Of a stretch of DNA of 64,000 nt, positions 55,240-64,000 are shown piece after piece. The notes under the pieces are model-generated. The model did not search any database, was not told the origin of the DNA, and saw only the letters and a list, made by a program, of their open reading frames with translations. The stretch covers positions 5,788,501 to 5,852,500 of the forward strand of contig CM065321.1 in NCBI GenBank assembly GCA_033032175.1. The letters run 5' to 3'. This stretch comes from Saturnia japonica (taxonomy: Eukaryota > Arthropoda > Insecta > Lepidoptera > Saturniidae). The position numbers and the translations under genes are program-made. Numbering within the stretch: position 1 is the stretch's first letter; every line of letters begins with the position of its first letter.

Positions 55240-55730
55240 ATAAAATTGTAAATGTTAAAATGTTTGTTCTACAAAGATAATAGGTGCATAGGCACAACGG
55301 TAGTAGTTATTAAGTAGGTACTACTTTTGAACTGATCTGGCTAGGAGCATGAGAATCTTCATGCGGGTTCCTTTTAAAAGGTGAGTACTTACTAAGGAAG
55401 GATTTTTGGATATTCAACTCTCTAAGGTTTAAAAAGGGGATGAAATTTTGTATAAAACCCGTAATTTATGAGGATCGATCTATGAAAATTGGTATTTTTT
55501 AATCCAGTTAATAAGAGAACATAACTCAATTATGACGCAAGCGAAGTAACGGGAAAAGCGCTACTTAATTCATACGTTTACAGTCTGTTGACAACACGAT
55601 TTCATTGAATTAATTAAGTTAATTTAACCACTCACCTACATAACAATGCAAGATAAACGATTCAAAATCTTCAATTACGTACTAAAATGATAAATTATAC
55701 TGATTAAAAAGGATGCATCGACCTCACTGA

Positions 55731-56511
55731 CAAACAGAGCGCGACTTCCCAATAGTCTGCTTAGTGCACGCGCGTTTACACGTCCAACTAAGCTTGAACT
55801 GTAGCCCGTTAACATTCCTAACATATCACTCCCAGTTAAAACAGTGGACAGGTCATTTATAATGGATTGTAAAATTGCGTAAATATTGTACAAGTGAACG
55901 TTGTTAAATTTTATTACCTGCACGGTACAGCTCGTAGGAATTGCTACATGACACGCGGTGGATGATGCCCGAATTAATATTGCGAAAGTTGACTAATTCT
56001 GGACACTTTTGTCATATGATGAGCGGTTATTAAATATTTCGTAATGGCCGCCTTCACTTGCCGCTGTGAAATTGACTATCAACCTGCAACATTGATATTT
56101 GGGTTAAAGACGTGTGTTGCAATTAAAACTAATTGCTCAATCGATTTCATCTTTATCATAGACTATAGGTTTGATATATGATAATCATTATTTTAAACGG
56201 TTAACTTCGTAAGTGTTAACAAATGTATTACGAATGAATAGGTTTAATAGTTCATTAAAATAATATAAAAATCGTTCATGACTCGCAAATTTATACAATA
56301 ATAAAATATTTTATCAAAATACCTATGTGTGCTTTTTTCATATATTTTATATGTGAAGTAGGTAATAACTTAATATCTTGTTTAAAACAAACTTTTACTT
56401 ATCAACAGTAACTAGACTCGTGATTACTGATATGTAATTATAATAATTCATTATACTAATTATATTATATAATTATTAATATTACTTCAAAATTTCTTGT
56501 AATTTATTGTG
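55731..56511. other. Non-coding; moderate-GC island
   Basis: Bases 55735-56080 are non-repetitive and GC-richer (CGCGACTTCCCAATAGTCTG, ATGACACGCGGTGGATGATG, ATGGCCGCCTTCACTTGCCG), with an 82-codon minus-strand frame lacking motifs. It is a possible conserved non-coding element. The remainder is AT-rich. Confidence 0.25.
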
Positions 56512-56690
56512 GCTCAAAATGACCACACGCCAAGCCTAGTGGAAGGACTGGCTCTACAGTGCAGCTGCCTGAACGTACTTATAGGTACTTTACACTAGAT
56601 TTTTAGATTAGAAAATGCCCAACCACCATGCTATGATTTTATCACAATGTTTCCTTTCACAGAAAACTCAACCTCGTCTATATCTATACC
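56512..56690 (-). repeat. Dispersed repeat family S, copy 5
   Basis: GTGGCTCAAAATGACCACAC, GCCTAGTGGAAGGACTGGCT, CTACAGTGCAGCTGCCTGAA, AAATGCCCAACCACCATGCT and TCACAATGTTTCCTTTCAC match copy 1 in order, including the degraded CACGATGTTTTCC core. Confidence 0.55.
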
Positions 56691-56925
56691 AATATTATAA
56701 AGAGGAAAGATTTGATTTTATGTTTATTTGTATTGGATAAACTCAAAGACTATTGGACCGATTTTAAAAATCCCTTCACCAATATAAAGCTACAGTCTCA
56801 GTGATTCTTGTAGGTTATAAAAATGTCGATAGTTTTACACAAAGTATAAAAAAATGTAAACGGGCGCGTTGGCGATGTTTGTCGTATAAAATAAACACGG
56901 GTGATACCGTGGGCACAGCTAGTTA
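56691..56925 (+). repeat. Dispersed repeat family F
   Basis: Starts ACCAATATTATAAAGAGGAAAG, continues GGACCGATTTTAAAAATCCC, TTCACCAATATAAAGCTACA, and ends GGGTGATACCGTGGGCACAG CTAGT. I recognise this block order from lepidopteran repeats; it carries the same GGGCACAGCTAG terminus as family E. A partial copy is at 17400-17510. Confidence 0.55.
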
Positions 56926-59603
56926 AAGTCAAAAAATGTCAAAGTCTTAATATAGTATTAAGAGTTTACTTATATATTTTCATAAGGCAGAAGAAGACCT
57001 TAAAGGCGGTGGTAGAAGCTATTTAGCTTTCGTTGTCTAGACACAAACAAGGAGAGACCCCAAGTAGGGTTGACGACAGACAGACAGCCGTTCGTAATGC
57101 ACTAAGTTGAATCTAAGTTCACAACAAAAAGAAGAAAACATTTTGTTCTGACGCAACTTAGGTGGAAAAAAAACGAAGAACAAGCTTTCACTGAAACTTA
57201 CTGTAAATATTACATACCCTATCTTGACAAAATATCTATTTTTCAAACGGCCCGTACTTTTTTAATAGAAAAAAAAATTCTGATATGAAATACAACTGTA
57301 AATAAAAAAGTTACCGTTTAGATGAAAAAGTAGGACAAATTTAGACATTAATTCGAAAGATTTTCGTAACATTTGTATCAGGGAAAAAAGCGATGACTGG
57401 CAATCTCACAAAATACGTAAGAAAAGAAAAAAGTCGAAGGGGAAGAGTGCTTTCCTTTCGAGATATCAATTTAGAAGAAATTACCGGCTAATCTGTCACA
57501 TCTATGCGCTCGGGGCGAGTAATCCTGTCTCCCCTATTTTTATTTTTTCCGGGAAAAAAATCCCGCGATGTACCCCGAATGCTCGTTTAGGGGGTAAACG
57601 ATGTCGACAATCTTGTTAATTTATCAATTGTACGCTTAAGCGGTTGTTATGTGGAGGAAATAATACTAAGTTACGTATTTTATTGCAGTAATTACGTATT
57701 ACATATGTAATTTGATTATTGTATTGTATATTGTGTATTTACTTTGAATCTGGTGGTGGTATCCAAGTATTCTAACCCTGACCTCATCAAAACTGGTGAG
57801 AGATTGTTTTATATCCAATAGTATGAGTGAGGCGTATTTATTGGAACAGCTAAAAATAACAGGTATTTACCCGTAACAGTTTGGAACTGTTATTTGTAAA
57901 CTGAAAAGGCTGCTACTAAATACTACTTATCTGTTCTACATACTGGTGTGCGACAAAAAATGAACTGATTCAGTTTGTAACATGCTCTTCCCTATTCAAG
58001 CTTAAGGATTTTCCCTTTGATAGAGAGAGATGTAACATCCGATTATTATCCAATAATTATTCAGTAACCCGACAATCATCCAGGTGTTGATAAGCCAATA
58101 ATAACAGTGACTCTTGGTTTGTCGCATTTGGGATCAACCCGTGTAGGCCAGAACGGTAGCTTCGACCGGCGACGAATTGCAGTTGTCTCGTTATTCGCCA
58201 TGGTTTTTGGATTGTAGGTACTATGCTTACCATGAGGCATAGTGCAGTCACTAAGCTGTGGAACAATTTAAGAAAAGTACAAGAACTTTTAAAAATTACT
58301 TTAGGTGTATTGGAGTTCTCAAGCATCTGGGTACTCAAAAAATGTCATTAAATGTTATTAACAAATATAAAATCATATAAAAACACACGACGTCTTACTA
58401 AACAATTATAGAAGTAAATATAATATTTCTCAAAACGTCTTTATCACAAAAAGACGATCGTTTTAAAGGACAAAGTATCACACGTTTAATCCCCGCTGTC
58501 TGTCTCCCCTCGCGCTAAAATCTTTTATCTCGGATCCCGGGGGATTGCGCTTTTTTATTACTCACTCCCTCCCCGTTCCCGGGATTCTATACAACACTGG
58601 GGCTGTGTAATTGATGCATTGTTTTACGTGTACCGGTGTTAGATGACCATTATTTTTAAGTCTTTCGTAGTTACTACAGATATACATATTTAATTATGAT
58701 TATTAATCGATTGAAACAATTGAATATAACAACATCAATTCAGCGATATTCTACAATTTTAATAATACCTATGTAGATAAATCGTGTCAATGTTAGCAAA
58801 ATTATATCTACTTATATTATTGTATTTGCAAGTTGATATATGATTACAATCAATGTCACATTACTCATCATTGAAATTTTTAAGGTTAACTGTTTTTTCC
58901 ACTTTAATTCGATTTATCCCTTTAATTTGTTCTTTATCAGAAATTATACTCCTCGTTCAAACCGATTTTTTTATGTTGTTGGCAGAATATATAGTCTTTT
59001 TTTCTTTGAAAATAGTAGGTACCTACTTAACAGCCAAAGGTGAAATTGTACCAATGACAACATTTTCGCAGCAAAAACATGATTATATAATGTCGTCAAT
59101 TAAGGGATAAACAAATTTTGTTATCAATAAATAAAGTACCTATACCTATTTCAGTTTAATCAGAATGACATAAATTAAATTTTGATAATTCATATTAAAA
59201 CACTCAATCGGGATCTATATAAATTAAGCGTAGGTAAATATAAGCGAAAAACAAAATGAAATCACAAAGAAAAAATATTTAAATTTTTGCACAAAATGAC
59301 ATCCAAGTCGAAGCGGCTTTCAAGTAAGATTTAAACAGTGAGCGCAGTAAATCGATTCTACCCGGACCCTTATAATCAATGTAACCACGCACCGGGCAAA
59401 CATTAAAAACCATAACAAAATAATAAACATCGCTCAATTGGGACCGGTTCAAACTTTTAAGGGGCTTAAAGAGGCTTACATTGTAAAGTTCTGCGACTTT
59501 GACGTCGGAAGCTCGAACGGCAAGGTAAAGATGAATTTCGATTAAATATAATCAGCTAAATAACTCCTTTATTTGAACAAAGACATATTAATTATATAAG
59601 TAT
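56926..59603. other. Non-coding; three GC-richer islands
   Basis: Bases 57440-57620 (CGAGATATCAATTTAGAAG, GCTCGGGGCGAGTAATCCTG), 58480-58640 (CGCTGTCTGTCTCCCCTCGC, GATCCCGGGGGATTGCGC) and 59330-59540 (GACGTCGGAAGCTCGAACGG) are non-repetitive and GC-rich for the region. Bases 58140-58250 contain GGATTGTAGGTACTATGCTTACC, like a LINE-type 3' end. No frame has a recognisable motif. Confidence 0.25.
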
Positions 59604-59785
59604 ACTAGCTGTACCCGCTGTTTCACTCGTGTTGAAATTTTGGATAGGATTTTCGTAAAATCCGTTCTTAGTGAGTGTCAACGTTGCGAAAGGAGTACCT
59701 ATGCTAAATTTCAATATAGTCGAACCTTTAGTTTGGGAGCTTTCACGATGAGTAATATGTCGCTTAAATATAAGTAGATTCAACA
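59604..59785 (+). repeat. Dispersed repeat with TAGCTGTACCCGC terminus
   Basis: Starts ACTAGCTGTACCCGCTGTTTC, then ACTCGTGTTGAAATTTTGGA and ATGCTAAATTTCAATATAGT. The overlapping 64-codon minus-strand frame is not called. Only one copy of this body is in the window, but the terminus is shared by several families. Confidence 0.45.
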
Positions 59786-60581
59786 AAAAATAATAATTTA
59801 AGTTCTACTATAGGTACAACTGAAGAAACCAAAAAAATAACTTTTTAGGAAATTCAATCTAATATCTTTTTTACAATATGTATTTTAAATTGGTTAGGCT
59901 ATTTTTGAAATTTATTTTTTAATTATTTATTTTGGTTGTTTTACTGGCACATGGTCATTTGATTGACATAGGCGTTACTTTGCGGAAATCCATCGTAATT
60001 AATTTATCTGAAACTTATTTGCTACTTCCACCTGAAAGTAGTAGCAAGCGGTCAGGCGAAAGTAGCAAAGAAATTCCGGATAAATTAATTGGGATAACTT
60101 TAACGAAATTAACAGTAAAATTATTGTTATTTACTGATCTACTCAAAATATATTAGAAGTAGATTCATCGCTATATTATTAAACTACATTATTATTAGTG
60201 AATATAGTTATGAAGTCTATAATTAATCTTATACTAAAGGACGCTAAAGTGTATTTAAAAGACAGATCTTAGCACCGGGTTCAATAACGCAAGAATCGAA
60301 CTAAAATAATAAGTATTATGAAATTTTTAGTAAATCTATAAGTAATACGTAGAAGATATGTGTTCTTATATTTGGCAATATCCTTCAGAAATAGATGTAG
60401 GTATGACTCCACAAAATTTCTATATTTATTACGAATCAAATGTGATTTTGTGCCAACGCCATATCTACGATCAATTCATCGATGAAATTAATGATTGAAA
60501 CATCATTTCAAAATATATCTTTCTTGATATTGACGAAAAATAGAAGTACCAAAAATTTTACTTAAATTACAACAATCATCA
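59786..60581. other. Non-coding
   Basis: AT-rich. A partial tandem similarity exists at about 60005-60065 (ACTTCCACCTGAAAGTAGTA and GCGAAAGTAGCAAAGAAATT). Nothing else is seen. Confidence 0.3.
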
Positions 60582-61198
60582 CCTAATAAAAACGCTTCCG
60601 TACACCCGTCACGTCCACCCTCTCTAGCGGCAACCCAAGCCTAGGTCCGTTCCTCGGTGTGAAGCCCTTGGGTCTGGCAGCCGCCCGCGCGATACAAAGT
60701 GACACTATACGTGCAACACTTAGCTACCCACATACAACATTACACACGTATGAACACATACACGTGCACACCACACAGGCACATAGGTTCTGTAAGGGAC
60801 CTTTTTTTTTTTTCTTTTTTTGCGCTAGTTAGACTAATACGCTAGTTAGTGTAGAAAAACCATTCCGATTATTAAATACACATACGCATGGTCCACTCCT
60901 TTCTCCCAGGAGGAGAGGAACGTGCATATGAGTATATGTTAGTTAGTTCGAATTCTCGTAGGATTAGGGAATTCGTTAGATCGCGACCTTTTCGCATTCG
61001 CGACGACCGCCCGAGCCGAGGTTCGGCCACTCTGGCACCCTCGTGCGGGTCATCACAAACTTTCGCGGCTGAGTGCCCTAAGCGCTCGCCCCCAAGTCCG
61101 GTGAAGCTGTAAAAGCCGCAGCGGCTCTGTTTTAGGATAGGGCCCCTAAGGCTAACAGTGTAGTCATTTAAAAAAAAAAAAAAAAAACCTAATGAAAA
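60582..61198 (+). mobile_element. Retroposon family P, long copy with poly-A and TSD
   Basis: The element body at 60593-61187 starts CGCTTCCGTACACCCGTCAC and ends in A17-18. It is flanked by CCTAATAAAAA (60582-60592) and CCTAATGAAAA (61188-61198), an 11-bp duplication with one change. Its 3' end (CCGGTGAAGCTGTAAAAGCC, GCAGCGGCTCTG, TAGGATAGGGCCCCTAAGGC, TAACAGTGTAGTCA) matches the copies at 20925-21003, 61268-61356 and 14884-14970. A 74-codon frame ends PSPVKL just where the common tail begins. It is either a non-autonomous retroposon or the 5'-truncated end of an unseen LINE. Confidence 0.7.
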
Positions 61199-61255
61199 TA
61201 TATTCAAGTAACATGTAGGAGGCGCCATCAGCTGTTAACAATTTAATAATGCGAA

Positions 61256-61368
61256 TGTGCGAAATATTTTTTTTTTTTGAACTGACTACACTGTTAGCCT
61301 TAGGGGCCCTATCCTAAACCGAGCCGCTGCGGCTTTTACAGCTTCACCGGACTTGTTGTGCGAAATAT
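61256..61368 (-). mobile_element. Retroposon family P, short inverted copy with perfect TSD
   Basis: The minus-oriented 3' fragment at 61268-61356 (about 89 bp, T-run at its left) is flanked by the perfect 12-bp repeat TGTGCGAAATAT at 61256-61267 and 61357-61368. It is almost identical to the 3' end of the long copy about 100 bp away in opposite orientation, so the two could fold back on each other. Confidence 0.75.
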
Positions 61369-62639
61369 CCGCAAGAGTCAGCTATAACAGTAATAGTTTA
61401 TTAGCATTTGTTGTATTACTACTGCTTCATGATATATGTATATCTAATAAAATTAAAAAGTGACCTAGAACTAGACACTAACATAAAAAAAGATTGAAGC
61501 AAACCAGCGATAAGACATGATAACTCCACAGAACTCGTCATAGTTATACATTTTTGGGCTTCTCTATTCGTAACCAATAAGTGATTCTGTGATACACGAA
61601 TAATTATTCGATTAAGGAATAATTTAAGTGTTCTACCCTACTGTTTGGAATATGAGCGATACAATTTAAAAAAATCAAAGACTACCTTTGTCGATAAAGG
61701 ATTAATTTTATTTATTTTTTAGTTGTCGGATACGGAATCTAAAGTCGCCTAAGCGGATCAAAAAGACATGTGAAATTCAATAAATACTCAAAGCGCTACA
61801 AACTTGCTTTGACATTTAAATACGCTCTTTAAACTTTACGCTTATCAGATTAATTTACACTAATTTTTACCGGTGACTGTGACAATTAAAAAAATATTTT
61901 GTAAGTACTTTATTCATTTTTACAAGATTTAACTATAGTTTAGAAGATGGACCATTTTGCAGTATATTTCCAGAATAACGATTTGAATAAACCAACATAA
62001 ATGGTAATAATAAATAAAACAGATCGTTTAACAATCAATAAATTAATCATCAGCAAGTAATATGATAAGTAAATCTTTTTAATACTTACTTCTTTTTGCA
62101 CTTATAGTAAGTAGGTAGGTAGTGGGTAAAACTGAGAGCGGCGCAGCATCATGTGACGGAAGTACGATGTGATGGAGTTAGCCAGCAATGATATAGATTA
62201 TTTGATTATATATACGTAATTCAAAAATCAGTAAAAAGAATTCACGTTGTCACCATTGATGACCAGCTTCATCATGTTATCGGCATGCGGGATGAAGTTT
62301 TATTAGAGCTATTTTGATATAACTTCTTACGCGCGTACATAAGTACACAAAATTATTTTTTACTAAGCCAATATACTTCGACATTAACCTAAGCTAATAG
62401 ATTAAAATTTAAGTAAGGATGCAAACAAACATATTAAAGGTAATCCCTCTCGAATAGGGAAAATACGCTTTTCGCGTAAGAAAATAACAGGCTCGTAGGT
62501 AAATTTATATTGAAATTTCAGTACGTTATAAATCTCGCTAATCTTAAATGTCAACTTTGAGCTTCCGAGTCGGAAAATATTAGGTAGCATGTTTGTTCAT
62601 TAGCGGAGCGTTTCTTTGCTATTATTATATTTATACTTT
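61369..62639. other. Non-coding
   Basis: AT-rich; no repeat copy or motif-bearing frame is recognised. Confidence 0.3.
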
Positions 62640-62820
62640 ATTCTTTATACGAATTGCTCGGCAGATCCCGAAACGCGGCAATTCAAAACAATCACTATGA
62701 CAGGTTTATCACCATGCGCATAGTGGTCGCGACCTAGTAGAATACAGGTGCTTACTACCTTGTTTGATTACTGGATATATCAGGTAATCCCGGAACGCGG
62801 CAAGCCTAATTGTTCTAAAA
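62640..62820 (+). repeat. Dispersed repeat related to family C
   Basis: Two units share GATCCCGAAACGCGGCAA (about 62664) and AATCCCGGAACGCGGCAAG (about 62787), 123 bp apart. TTTATCACCATGCGCATAGT, GGTCGCGACC and TATATCAGG lie in the spacer. The words resemble the reverse of 37820-37900 (CTTATCACTATGAGTATTGTGGTCACAC), so it may be a diverged member of the two-unit family. Confidence 0.35.
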
Positions 62821-64000
62821 TGATGGATGTGTAATCCCTGGTTATGACCAATCACTGCTAATTTCCTAGTTAATGGCTTTTACGGTGACGCTTGCTACAA
62901 AATACACCGTACAGAACCGCTACGTTCTTATCATTAAATCTGTAAAGGATCGCAATAAATTGTTGGTTCCATTTAATCGCTTCTCTTGTGCTACTAAATT
63001 ACCAACCGGAAGGGTAAGCAGAAACCCTGTGATCACCGACGCGTATGATCCATACGACTAATATTATTTAGATCAGAGACTGCAATTGTTTCCGTGCGGT
63101 CGCTCCAGGCACGACAGCTTTAACTTTTAATCAGTTTGCAAATGTTTAGGGCCGTTTGTGCATATCGAGGAGTCGTGTGCAATTGCATTAAGGGTAACTG
63201 TACGGTTCAATGAACGAGCTCGACTGTACGGTTGAGTGGATTGGTATGTCACATATTTGCTGTACGTTGATTGTTAAATTATTGCGTTGTTGCTTTAAAC
63301 TATTAAGCAAATGTATATGTATTTCTGTATTGTATATGTAGGTACTTTTTTCCAAATATCCTGATAGACATCTATTATAAAGGATACTGATGAAAAATAT
63401 GAAATTCATTTTTTTTGTTCTCTCTGTATCTCGATTGATAGATTTTATCAAAGTTTGTACACGGGAAGCTTATGTATTTCCCCAAAGGACATTTTTCAGT
63501 GCATTTGTTTTTTATGGCCACCATACCTACTACATGTTTAATTTCTTGCTTTTACGCAATATATCTTCATTGTTTATTTTAACAAAGCTATTTTATTGTT
63601 GAGAATATTATGATGAACTGTAAGTGAAAAAGTCTAAAAAAGAAAATATATCAACACCTAAATTTAATTACACCCACAATAAATTATGTATATAAAAAAG
63701 GCAGTGTAAAATGTTGAAAATGTCAAGAGAAAAATGTATACCTAGTTTAAAAAAATGCATGCTTTACTTATAAACGTTGATTAAATACACTTATGCAATG
63801 CTTATTACCCGACTTTTCGAGTGTATGTATGTATGTTCACATATATATGTATATCTATTTCTTTGACACGCTCTGTATAGCCCAATCTGTTTGATGAATT
63901 TGAAGATACGAAGTGTCGTTATATTCGTCTTAATTGCGGGAGTGACATATACTATATAATATTTAAATACGACGTCTGGAAATCAAATAGAAAGCAAAAA
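62821..64000. other. Non-coding; moderate-GC island
   Basis: Bases 62870-63130 are non-repetitive and GC-richer, with a 62-codon plus-strand frame (62873-63061) and a possible splice donor GGAAGGGTAAGC near 63008. This is the best candidate in the window for a small host exon, but there is no homology. Bases 63820-63860 contain TGTATGTATGTATG-type simple sequence. The rest is AT-rich. Confidence 0.25.

Larger units (their letters stand above)
47164..55730 (+). repeat. Tandem duplication, unit 2, interrupted by a LINE
   Basis: Without the inserted element (5805 bp) and its extra 11-bp target copy, unit 2 is 2751 bp and colinear with 44226-47163. It ends at CACTGA before CAAACAGAGC. Its LINE-type 3' end is 47164-47410, its TAGCTGTGCCCGCG repeat is split by the insertion (47495-47584 and 53401-53502), and its inverted-repeat element is 54015-54549. 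The insertion is absent from unit 1, so it followed the duplication or marks one of two haplotypes. Confidence 0.9.

Noticed and set aside
58057..58338. 93-codon minus-strand frame
   Set aside because: It overlaps a block with GGATTGTAGGTACTATGCTTACC that looks like a retroposon 3' end; no domain is present.

Overview
The window looks like nuclear DNA of a moth or butterfly (Lepidoptera). It is AT-rich with long gene-free stretches. It carries many dispersed repeat fragments of a kind I know from lepidopteran genomes: termini near TAGCTGTGCCCGCG, tails ending TTTATAATATTAGTATGGAT, the core CACGATGTTTTCCTTCAC, and a tRNA-type SINE. The assignment is inference from repeat content; no host marker gene is present. 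I cannot support any host protein-coding gene, tRNA, rRNA, CRISPR array or bacterial-type operon.

Layout. Bases 1-26605 are intergenic or intronic DNA with scattered old repeats, one LINE remnant (23.8-24.0 kb), and several non-repetitive islands of higher GC that could be conserved regulatory DNA. Bases 26606-31029 hold a nearly intact Ty1/copia LTR retrotransposon on the minus strand: two 168-bp LTRs with 2 differences, a 5-bp target duplication ATTCG, an initiator-Met-tRNA-type primer site, and a gag-pol frame with zinc knuckle, protease, integrase and reverse transcriptase. RNase H is cut off by a one-base frame slip, and the protease motif has Ser in place of Gly. Bases 31030-44225 are again repeat-rich non-coding DNA, including a mini-array element at 37 kb and a second LINE remnant at 42.1-42.5 kb.

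Bases 44226-55730 are two tandem copies of a segment of about 2.9 kb (44226-47163 and 47164-55730). The second copy is split by a full-length, very GC-rich non-LTR retrotransposon at 47585-53389, flanked by the perfect 11-bp duplication TAAACTATGTG. It encodes an ORF1 (gag) with three zinc knuckles and an ORF2 with APE-type endonuclease, reverse transcriptase and a C-terminal CCHC, the organisation of the R1 clade. ORF1 and ORF2 are disrupted by a stop and frame slips. Reading past the slips, the original ORF1 ends in a TAATG stop/start overlap with ORF2. Each duplicated unit also holds a 0.5-kb element with 38-bp terminal inverted repeats.

Bases 55731-64000 are non-coding DNA with more repeats. 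They include a 0.6-kb poly-A retroposon with target duplications (60593-61187) and a short inverted copy beside it (61268-61356); related 3' ends occur at 14.9 and 20.9 kb.

The recognisable genes serve retrotransposition only. The copia element would make Gag particles, protease, integrase, RT and RNase H. The R1-type element would make an RNA-binding Gag and an endonuclease/RT for target-primed insertion. The shorter repeats probably borrowed such machinery.
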